Positions 12,761-22,300 of a stretch of DNA of 64,000 bases are shown piece after piece. Where the stretch lies: contig NC_135259.1 in the NCBI RefSeq assembly GCF_964204865.1, positions 3,534,001 to 3,598,000 on the forward strand, read 5' to 3'. The notes beneath the pieces were generated by a model that did no database searches, was not told where the DNA came from, and saw only the letters and a program-made list of their open reading frames with translations. A program made the translations under genes and the position numbers. Position 1 is the stretch's first letter. Each line of letters opens with the position of its first letter. This stretch comes from Styela clava. Taxonomy: Eukaryota > Chordata > Ascidiacea > Stolidobranchia > Styelidae.

Positions 12761-14479
12761 CTGCACTCCCCACGCATGCTGCCTTTACATGATTCAATCA
12801 TATAACATCGCCATGTCAGTGGTAAGCAGTGGTGGAATTCTAATTTTCTGTCAGCCGGTTCCATCACATATTTTTCAGCCGGTTCTGCTACAATAATTCA
12901 TGCTAATACAACAGATGTAAGACAGTATAATTGTCATTTTTTAGAGCAACTTCTTTAATTCAGAATGACAAGACTGACAGGCATTAAAGCCACAAAAGCG
13001 ACGGCATTATATAGGATGTGGATGGATGATCCAACTAATAAAAGGTGAGACAGGATAAAATTCGAGATAAAGCTTGCAAGCAAATGTTCTACACTCACTT
13101 CCTGTAAATCAGATTGTCGTAATATTAATAAAAAAATAAATTAAATTACAAAATTTATTTTTACACAGTATGATAAGTAACACTTATCACAGAGATGACT
13201 TTTGTGCAGCAATCCGCGATGGGGGTGAGAAAGAGTGGCAGTTTAGTTGAGAACAACATCACGTATCCACCAATGCACAGGAGCAAGACGATTTGAGGCA
13301 AGAAATTTCACTCTCTGTTGCCGATTTTTAAAGCGAACAACAATCTCGTCACATGTTCATCCAAAAACATTTCAAAACTTCCAAACTTATTAAATATAGA
13401 AAACCTTACTGTTATACTTAAGGTGTCGTAGAACTTTTAGCCATTTCGATTTATATAGGCAGCTAATGAACTTTGCGGTAGGTCATATGTTGAGCGTCGT
13501 TATGTGAATGCACACACATAATATATATACAAATTTTAACTAACCTGTTAAGTTACGAAATGGCTTGGTGGCTAGGAATGGGTAGCCCACTAATATTTTT
13601 GCCTCTAGTGCTATTCTTAATTATTTTGTCAAAGTTACGGCATGGCATGCAGTAAAGAATCTTGGATTTTATCGAAATATACGAAATATTGCGTAGACCC
13701 CAACTTGATTCGTGAACAAGATAGCATTCGTTCCTGCCTCGGTTACATGGCAGAAGAAGAGTACGGTAGATATGTTGTGTGGTCTTTTATGGTAGAATCG
13801 TGAAATGATTTAGTTGATATGTAAGAAATAAGAATATTATTCCTTGTTTTTTTTCTAAATTTGTTTTGTTTGCACAACAATACCAACATTCATGGCTATG
13901 CCACAATTTGCAACTAAAGAAAAATGGTGCTACATATTATTTCACCTAATCATTTGTTTCGATACAGCTATGGAGGTGGAATAGTATTCAAAACATTGAT
14001 AGAGTCTGTCACGAAAAGATTTTCGACTGAATACGACCTGAATTTTGTGAGTAGAAATGTAACAAAAAGGTGGTAAAAAGCACGATCTATTTGGGAAAAT
14101 TATAATTCAATAAAACCCATTCTTCGACAAAGTTTTTTCCCGCGAATACTGCAGTTTTATTCTTCTTCCAAATAACAACTCTGTATTCATAGTTATTTAA
14201 AAAAAAAAAAAATTGCATTCAAAAAATCAGAAATCTAAATTCTCGAACAATATAGTGTCATGCCATGACTAATATGAAAGTAGAGAAAATTGATACAATT
14301 AATAATTGATAACAATCCGAACTTGTTCTATATCTCTATATATGAATTAATGCAGTTTTTACTCACTAAATTATTGTAGCTTATCAATTTTAAACAAGAG
14401 AGCAATGCCCAAATATATGGACACGCAGAACAATTCCCCCAAAAATCATATGCGGTGACTTACCAGTACCTGTATAATC

Positions 14480-15226
14480 AAAGCACCACATCACAACAAT
14501 CAAACAGACAAAAACACGGTGGTGGCAAATTGGTTGACAAAGATATTATCGACGTATTGGAAATGCGCACCCACCTATTACCCCTCCCTTAATTGTAAAA
14601 ACGCGAAACCTTCAAAGATGGTTAAAAGAAACACAACTCTACTCACCTGCCAAGTTTTATCTTTTTATCTCTTATATTTGTATGGATTTTCAAGCTTTTG
14701 ACAGCTACGAGTTAGTTCAGTGTCACCGCGCTGTGTTACGGTACCAGAACCTCTCTATCTTTGAAAACATTGGGCTTCTAATTGCATTTCTGACCGTCAT
14801 ATATTTTAAGAACATGGTTATTTCGAACAAAACTCGTCAAATTATAAACAAAGCACCACATCACAGCAATCAAACAGACAAAAACACGGTTGTCGCAAAT
14901 TGGTTGACAAAGATATTATCGACGTATTGGAAATGCGCACCCACCTATTTTCCCTCCTTCAAATGTAGAAACGCGAAACCTTCAAAGGTGGTTAAAAGAA
15001 ACACAACTCTACCCACCTGCTAAGTTTCATCTTTTTATCTCTTATATTTGTATGGATTTTGAAGCTTTTGACAGCTACAAGTTCGTTCAGTTTCATCGCG
15101 CTGTGTTACGGTACCAGAACTTCTCTATCTGGGCTTCTAATTGCATTTCTGACCGTCATATATTTTTAAGAACATGGTTATTTCGAACAAAACTCGTCAA
15201 ATTATAAACAAAGCACCACATCACAG
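14480..15226. repeat. Tandem repeat, two units of 370 and 360 bp plus a partial third
   Basis: AAAGCACCACATCAC recurs at 14480, 14850 and 15210, and the sequence between is nearly identical in the two full units (370 and 360 bp). Part of the same unit (GCAAATTGG...GGAAATGCGCACCC) reappears at about 16170-16250. The array sits inside the last exon of aminopeptidase locus 2. Confidence 0.85.
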
Positions 15227-16328
15227 CAACACCTGTTTTAGACTCCCAATCGAGCCCAATTTTGTATACCCATTTTTATTCATGTCATAGGACCCCCAAA
15301 ATTTACCCAATATACAATAATTATATATCATTGGAAAGGTCTTTTAGCAGAGTACTATACGATATATGTCACTGGAGGACGGTAAATTGAAATCCGTGTT
15401 TCGTGTGGTCTCTCGTAACGTCAAAAAATAACAAAAATATTTCCACTCTCTCATTCTATCAGCTGTTGGACGTGTATAGCTCTTGTAAAGCTCAAATGTG
15501 ACTATACAGTTGACTGCACATTGGTTTCCTCTTTGATATGATACTAAACGCTTTTCGATAGCGCAAGTCGTTCAAGCGTTTTGGAAATTTTCCGTTTGAG
15601 AAGTCACCACGTCGAATCAGGCCAGGCTAAGCTTGATCGATCGATCGGTTGTTTGTTTGTGCTTTATCGCGTTGAAAGCTTTTGTGAGTTATAATAAAAC
15701 ATTTATTATGAATCATAAAAGCTTATAATCGTGAGACAAGCAGAATTTGCGAGATAAAACGCTTATGTGAACTAACTTTTTTTCGGTGAGGCAGCTGCGA
15801 TCAAACGACTCGATATTTTTATAACTTCCCGACGTTCTGAGATGGCCACTCTACTATGTTATGTAGCATATAAAATGACCTTCAAAATAAGACCTTATCA
15901 TACTAGCTTTTGTTATTGGTTAGCGCGCAACGCCAAGGTTTATTGAATTATTTTCTTTTTGTGCGACGTTTTTCTATCGCAGCGGGAAGTACACGCGTGA
16001 AATGTAAGCGATATTTTATTACTTCCGAATGTCAGTTCATTCTTATATTGCTGAGTAGGAAATGAGCTATTCTTCCAAACAAGACCATAACAAACATTCC
16101 AGACCTCATGGTTTACACAAAACGTCTGAAATATCACAAATGTTCCTGTCAGATGAAAGCAGGTTTTAAACAGACAAAAACACTGTGGTCGCAAATTGGC
16201 TGACAAAGATATTATCGACGTATTGGAAATGCGCACCCCCCTATTCCCCCTCCTACCTGTAATGCCAGACGCTTCTTCTTTGCAAAACCAACTTATTCGA
16301 TTTATCACGGTATTATAACAGCAGATGC

Positions 16329-16566
16329 CACAGTCTACAAGTATATTCACACCAAGCGAAGCTTTTCGACCACAGTCTACAAATATATTCACACCAAGCG
16401 AAGCAGTACAGTACCGGTACGGTTTACCGTACCTTTAGACCACAGTCTACAAATATATTCACACCAAGCGAAGCAGTGAAGTACGGTTTACCGTACCTCT
16501 AGACCACAGTCTACAAATATATTCACACCAAGCGAAGCAGTACAGTACGGTCTACCGTACCTTTAG
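16329..16566. repeat. Minisatellite with palindromic core, four units
   Basis: Four units begin with CACAGTCTACAAATATATTC (the first with one change) at 16329, 16371, 16441 and 16505, of lengths 42, 70, 64 and about 62 bp. Units 2-4 each carry a near-perfect palindrome of the type GTACGGTTTACCGTAC. Unit 1 lacks it. Confidence 0.85.
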
Positions 16567-16770
16567 CACCACTGCCATTCACCGGTAACCACGAAAACCT
16601 TTTTTGAGTAGCAGCGACTCCAGAATCCGCCCTCACGCCAAAGTTCGATGGCACGTGATTAAAAAGAGGAGTGCCTGCATATGAGTCCGCAGAACGTTCA
16701 GTGACGTCATAGCAAACAAAAAAAATCTCACTGAGCTAACAGTAATATTTGAAATAAATAAAATTAATAG

Positions 16771-16925
16771 CCTTCTGGATAAAAATTTCATCTTTAACCA
16801 CTAAAAAATTTTAAAGCAATTGGTCCAGTGATCAAAGAGAAAAGCGTTTTTTTAATATTTTCACTAGGTGTCCAAAATTGTCAAAGACAAGAACAACATA
16901 ACAACAAAACGATCGTTATGTCCAC
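16771..16925 (-). repeat. Dispersed SINE-like repeat, copy 2 (reverse)
   Basis: This is the reverse complement of the copy at 11781: GCAATTGGTCCAGTGATCAA leads and AACAACATAACAACAAAACG follows. It abuts the downstream half of the split aminopeptidase exon, so its arrival may have made part of the split. Confidence 0.55.
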
Positions 16926-16944
16926 TACGTGTCCAACAATATAA

Positions 16945-17068
16945 TTCAAATCTTGAAACTGCTGCAAGGGCGGTTGATCAAGCTATAGAGAAGACAACAA
17001 CAAATATTAGGTGGCGCGACAGGAACGAGCCAGAATTAAAATCTTGGTTATCTATGCAAAATATATAG
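16945..17068 (+). pseudogene. Downstream half of the last aminopeptidase exon (locus 2)
   Basis: The frame gives LETAARAVDQAIEKTTTNIR, then WRDRNEPELKSWL and a TAG stop at 17066-17068. It lines up with the final helix pair of locus 1 ([23 protein letters not shown]) and of locus 3 (AMESIKNNIKWRKENENRIGEWL). No acceptor-linked upstream exon of its own is visible, which supports its belonging to locus 2. Confidence 0.75.
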
Positions 17069-17889
17069 TGAAAAAATAAGAAAATTCAACTGCCTGACTT
17101 TTTTTTTATTGATATTTCTTTTAAAAATCTTTTTTTTTATATTGAATTCATAAAGTTAACAGAACAACAGAGTTTGTTTGCTACGTAATTTTCCGACCAT
17201 TTACCCCTGCATAGACCAATTATGCACTTTTCATGTTGATTCGAATTTTGAACCAAATTTTCTGTATTTACAATATTATAGGTTTGTGCGTAAAATTTCT
17301 TGTTGCGATGTCAGAATAGAAATACACGTGCAAACATTTGGGGAATATCAGGTTGAAAATATATTATAGCTAGAGTTGCTACTAAACAAAGATTATAGAG
17401 AATATCTGAAACAGGAGAATATCTGAAACAGAATTTTCATATCATACTTACAGAACAGTTAATAAACTATGCTTATTTTAATAAAAGTGCATTGCGCATC
17501 TATCAATTATAATAGAAGAGGATTGTATATATTTAGTCAGCAGGGACCTCGTATAGCATACCACCCCACACGTAGGCAGCTTATGAAACTTATTTCCAAT
17601 TCAGATATTGGCACTTTTTAAAATATGTTTGAATTCTTGCATGTTATCATTTCTTTTATGTTGTTGTGATTTATACTGATCAGTCGCCGATCATCAGGCG
17701 GTGGTATGTTTTGTTCAAAATCAGCGAAAGTTTGATACAAAAGACAACAAAATTGAAAAGAGTGATACTTTCATTCACAACAACTGAATGTAGGAAAGCG
17801 ATTGGTTGGTAATATTTATAGCAGTGCTGTTACGCTTTTAATATCAGTGTATATCCGTTGGTGCAAACACTCCGATAGACGATGTTTTC
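17069..17889. other. Intergenic, no gene recognised
   Basis: AT-rich sequence separates the aminopeptidase pseudogene from the transporter cluster. A small direct repeat (GAATATCTGAAACAG, twice) lies at about 17399-17433. Nothing else was recognised. Confidence 0.45.
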
Positions 17890-18490
17890 CGACAGACTAT
17901 TGACAAATTATTGACCTGCTGATGCGACGATAGAAATAAGGGAAATATGAGGTGGCAACATTCTCATGTCGCACGAACGGCTATCTTCACCATTAAGTAG
18001 GACTTCAAGGCTGTTATCAAGATAGAATACAAAGTGTATCCAATAAGATGGAGATGGCTGACAATTCGGATTATTAATTTACTTTTATTCAAATATTTTT
18101 GTAAGACAAAGTCTATTTTTGACAAGTTCCAAAAAGCATACATCACATATTTTCCGTCGTTGTAATACATTCATATTTTGCTAACTACATAGTAGTGTTA
18201 ATTTGATTACCATTTTTTCGGAATGGATTTCGACATATCATATTTTCGAATATACTTAACAAAGTTTGGAACAGTGGAAAAAATATATTTGACATAAAGA
18301 TGTATGAGGAATAAACTTTTCGAATTGTTCTGTTACAATGGATCGGTTTTTAAAGTAACAAAACTAATTTGTGTAGACTAGGTAAAATATTTCTAATTCA
18401 CATGCACAGAGACTTTTACGGGGTGATTTTGATAAGTCAAACGTTCGTTGGAAAATCAGGATCCATCTAGTATTTGAGTCACTTAGGTGT
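17890..18490 (+). pseudogene. SLC49-like transporter copy D, truncated pseudogene
   Basis: Exon 1 survives only as about 55 nt from 18022: the start codon is ATA instead of ATG, followed by EYKVYPIRWRWLTI, which matches MEYKAYPIRWAWLTI of copies A and B. After unrelated sequence, exon 2 begins at 18411 with the same acceptor context and AGACTTTTAC(G), then loses about 20 nt and decays by 18490. Exon 3 is absent. The sequence just upstream (GACAAATTATTGAC) also matches the upstream flank of copy A. Confidence 0.75.
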
Positions 18491-18929
18491 CTCTATACAT
18501 GCATTTGTTTGCGAATAGGCCTAATGAACCAAACTTAAGTTACGACTGTCCTGTTACTTTTTTTTAAACATCATCTTCCACTGAAGAAAAGCAGTATCTG
18601 ATATAATGGAAGCAGTTGGGAAATGAAGTCACAAAATTTAATGTAACTGATCGAAAAGCGTTTGTTCATGTTTAATCAATCCTACCGCGAAAAAAAAAAT
18701 TTAAAGCTTGAAAAAACGAGATGCAACTCTGAACTGTTTTCCCTTATAATTGGTATGGTCTCTTTCTAGTAGTTTACTGTTTACATCTGTCATTTGGGTA
18801 TTTATTTGAATAAAGCACAGGTACCTAATACGAGTGTTGTGCTACAACAGTGCTTATCTGTTAGCTCAGCACATGAGTGATCTCTACTGGAGATAATGTT
18901 TCTCATTAAAACTGCACACAGAAAACGCT

Positions 18930-18938
18930 TATATAAAA
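18930..18938 (+). promoter_or_regulatory. Probable TATA box of transporter copy A
   Basis: TATATAAAA stands 451 nt before the ATG, inside a block (CTTATATAAAATACTCCGAAC) conserved in copy B at 48830. Conservation between duplicates and the perfect TATA match support a core promoter. The transcription start is inferred about 30 nt downstream. Confidence 0.5.
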
Positions 18939-19380
18939 TACTCCGAACAAAGAGCATCAAACCACTTTCTAATGAGCCTGATCAAAGGATTATTTGTAAA
19001 ACTTTTTGAATTGATTGAAGACATTCGTCCACGTGAGGACAATCGTGGTTTCTCGGGCAGTCTGCTTTATAGAGTTCGTGGTTTGTCGTTTTATGCGAGC
19101 CAGACGATAGCGAGCAATTTGCTTTCATTTTGTTTTCAAATTACATATTATGCGGAGCTCATGGATTTCAACCCTGATTGACAGTAGAGAAACATTGTAC
19201 GCAAAGCTCGTCCTACAAACGTCGGTGTAATGGCCGTTATACAAACTTATTAATTACTTCCGATTCACTGTTGACAAATTATGAACGAAACTCTTTAACG
19301 CGACGTTGAAAAAAAATATAATATAATATATCGCAAGAACGCATGCCAAATCAGTAGTTGGAATTACTGCTGTTGTCAAG

Positions 19381-22300
19381 ATGGAATACAAAGCGTATCC
19401 TATAAGATGGGCCTGGCTGACAATTTTGTGGATAGGAATGTTCAATCACCAGTTTACCACTTTATCGTATGGAATCATTAACAACGTTGTTTCGTATTAT
19501 TTTAAAATCGGTGCATACGAAGTAGATATACTTGGTATCATAAGCGATATTTTCAGTACCATCGCTCCATTTATTGTTGTTGTAACTGGAAGAATCACAG
19601 GAGTCCGTTCTTTGTTCTTATATGGTCTCTTTGCAGCGGTGATCGGAATAGGAGCAGACATAATTGGATTTATGTCTAGGTCAGTATTTGCAGAAAAAAG
19701 TTTTTTTCAACAATATATAATGATCTAAAGTTGGTTTAAATCAAAGAAAAGCCATGCATGCGTCGCATGTTCCCATTGATCGTAGTACTTTATATTATGC
19801 AGATATGAACTACATAATATTGTCAATTATACGATATTAAAAGTTGTTTTTAAATTGTTTTTTAAATATAGACAACTATCGTGTTTCCCCGAAAATAAGA
19901 TAGAGCCTTATTTCATTATTCTTAAATTTCTTGCTATGGACTAGATCAGTGATTCCCAAAGTGGGCGATATCGCCCCCAGTGGCCGAAAACGATACAGAG
20001 GGGGGCGAAAAAGTAGAAGCGGGCAATAGGGGGGCGATTTCGCGAAACCTGTTTTATGTTCGGCGCACTTAATTCTGTAATCTGTGTGCATTCGCAGGCT
20101 TGAATCACGTGGGCGATTATCACACGCGAAAGTATTTCTGGACTCGTCCTCGCAGTAAGGGACGGTAGTTGCGTATCCCAGTGGTCGGCAAAATACGGCC
20201 GGAGTAAAATAATCTGGCCCGAGACGATTCGCTGAATGGACCTTTCCCCGACGTTTGACCGCGGAAAATTCTTCCCATTCTTTACCATTTTAAAATTTTC
20301 GGTGTTTATTTTAAGAGTGGTTTCGCGAGTTGTTGCCTATAAAATGGGGTGTTTGTTTCAAACTATCATTCTAACACACACCATTCAACAATCTGTTTTT
20401 TGTCTGAGCGGATGTGAAAGGGGGCATTGTTACGTTTTTGCATCTTGCTGATTGGCCAATGTTACGAAGTAAACAAGGATGTCTATGTCCGGGTAAACAT
20501 CCAAACGGCGATTTTGACGATGAAATTTTTTTTATTTATAATCTACGCTCGAATAGTAAATGACATTTTTTTACGTAACAGAATTTATCGTGAGACACGT
20601 TTGGACTAAATTTTATTATATCCTAAAAATTTTATTGAACGGTGACCGTACATTTGAACCCATGCGTATATCCACGGGTGGGTGATTGAAAGGTAACTCC
20701 CTATTTTAAAAAAACTATAGTTTATTTTTAAAATATAATTTCTACAATTAATGAATATGAGAAGGAAGTATAATGCATGGGCTTATTGAAAAGTAACTCC
20801 CTATTTTAAAAAAACTATAGTTTATTTTTAAAATATAATTTCTACAATTAATGAATATGAGAAGGAAGTATAATGCATGGGCTTTTATTTAAAATTCAAT
20901 ATGGGCGCCTTTATTTGCCACCAGCTTCTCAAGTCGACCAGGAATCGCATCAACTGATTTCGCAAGAAACTCTTGCGGGATGGAAGTCATAACTTCACGT
21001 ATTCGCCCCTCAAGTTCTTCCAAATTTCTTGGTTTGGTTGAGTAGACTTCCTCTTTCAGCCAACCCCAGAGAAAAAAGTCGCAGGGTGTTAAGTCAGGAC
21101 TTCTGGCAGGCCATTCGTGCGAACCGCGACGACCCATCCATCTTCCAGGAAATTGAGCATTTAGCCATTCACGAACAACAATAGCAAAGTGTGGAGGAGC
21201 TCCATCTTGCATGAAAATCAAATCTTCAATATTTTCCCAAGCACTGATAATTGGCCAAATTTCATCTTTCAACATAGCGAGGTACCTTTCGGCATTCATG
21301 GTATCGCGAAGAATGAAGGGACCCACAATCCTATCAAAAGTAATTCCACACCATACCGTTACTTTGGATCGATTTTGCATTTTTTCACAGGTAACACGAG
21401 GATCTTCTTCCGCCCAGTAGTGGCAGTTATGACGGTTCACAAACCACCTATGTGGAATACAGCTTCATCACTCCATAGAATATTTTTAAAAAGGTTGGGC
21501 CAATCTCTAAACCAAGCCAACATTATTTCACCAAACTCCATACGAATGTCAAAGTCTTCTGCAGAGAGTGCTTGACAGTAATGCGGCTTCCAAGCACGCC
21601 ATTTAAGCTCGTTTTTTAGCACATTACGTACACAATGAAAGGAGAGCCCACTTTCTCTTGTTGCTTGACGAATTGACTTATGTGGGCTACGGGTAAACAT
21701 TTCTTTAACAACTTGCACCACCTCAGGATCTCTGGATTTGGAAGGACGACCGCTTCTTTGAGTATCAGCCACAGATCCTGTGGTCATAAGTTTTTTATGA
21801 CAATTCTTGATCGTCTTCGGGTCAATTTGGGCATGTTTTCCCTTAATAGTTCTCCACCATCTTTGCACTTGAACAATGCATCCCCAAACTTCATAACGCG
21901 CGGCTATCTGGGCACGTTCCTGTAGAGTAAGACGTCCAGCCATTTTTGTAGGGTTTTGAAATAAAATAAATTTGAAAAGATTGAAATTGAACAATATTTA
22001 AACAAATCTGAAAGGAAAACAAGAACATAAATTAAATTGCCATATATTAAGTAATATATACACATAAATTTAGAAACATGAAACATGATATAGCATTTGA
22101 ATAAATTGTATTTATTTTAAAATAGGGAGTTACTTTTCAATCACCCTGTATATGCGGGTGCTAAAACCCATGGGTTAGGGTTGGTATGGGTTTAGCTATC
22201 CGTGAAACAAAAAAAATTCCATAGGTGCAATAGCATACAGGTGCAATTGTGATGGGTTCAAATGTACGTGGGTTCAAATGTAATGGAACCCTATTGAACA

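Larger units (their letters stand above)
14431..16944. mobile_element. Composite insertion of about 2.5 kb splitting the last exon of aminopeptidase locus 2
   Basis: Upstream of it the frame reads LINFKQESNAQIYGHAE, the start of the last APN exon. Downstream it reads LETAARAVDQAIEKTTTNIRW and on to a stop, the end of the same exon. Between them lie the 370-bp tandem units, unrelated AT-rich sequence, a palindromic minisatellite and a SINE-like copy at the right edge. Exact borders are uncertain because the two exon halves slightly overlap against locus 1. The downstream half could instead be the last exon of a separate lost paralogue. Confidence 0.6.
7700..17068 (+). pseudogene. Decayed M1 aminopeptidase (APN-type) paralogue, locus 2
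   Basis: Exon relics match locus 1 one for one: 7700-7813 (WLNEGF, zinc-ligand Glu), 8260-8394 (DTISYSK, catalytic Tyr), 8712-8778, 9009-9074, 9355-9476, 9870-9925, 10485-10632, 11130-11218, 12964-13044, 13169-13297, 13635-13820, 13968-14046, and a last exon split into 14380-about 14430 and about 16945-17068. Lengths of most exons are identical to locus 1. Lesions: exon 3 is 67 nt instead of 66 and frameshifted; the acceptor AG before 9009 is AA; the equivalents of locus-1 exons 5 and 6 are missing between 9075 and 9354; 30 nt are lost from the 12964 exon, removing the two Cys of the CxxxxxxC loop; TGA replaces conserved Trp codons at 13248-13250 and 13801-13803; one donor is GC; and the final exon is interrupted by repeats. 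HExxH exons are not found upstream. It is a non-processed pseudogene made by gene duplication. Confidence 0.9.
20680..22148 (-). mobile_element. Mariner/IS630-type DNA transposon (DD41D spacing)
   Basis: The right terminus CAATCACCCTG is followed by TA, and TTTTAAAATAGGGAGTTAC is mirrored by GTAACTCCCTATTTTAAAA at the left. The left end is duplicated as a 100-bp tandem (20685-20784, 20785-20884), and the bases outside it differ a little from the right end. The transposase lies on the minus strand with one frameshift. Confidence 0.85.
20641..22291. mobile_element. Second-level element nested in the hAT copy
   Basis: The flanks carry an 8-bp direct repeat, TATTGAAC, at 20633-20640 and 22292-22299. 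The ends are inverted: ACATTTGAACCCATG near the left and GGGTTCAAATGTAATGGAACCCT on the right. The non-mariner part is full of short words such as GGGTGC and GGTTCAAATG. A similar word-rich stretch lies at 55937-56100. The superfamily is uncertain; the duplication length suggests hAT. Confidence 0.6.

Noticed and set aside
18972-19181. A 69-codon frame between the TATA box and the ATG of copy A
   Set aside because: In the copy B duplicate the same stretch carries indels and stops, so the frame is not conserved; it is probably 5' leader sequence.
21189-21575. Plus-strand frames opposite the mariner transposase
   Set aside because: They are shadow frames of the minus-strand transposase, which has the family motifs.
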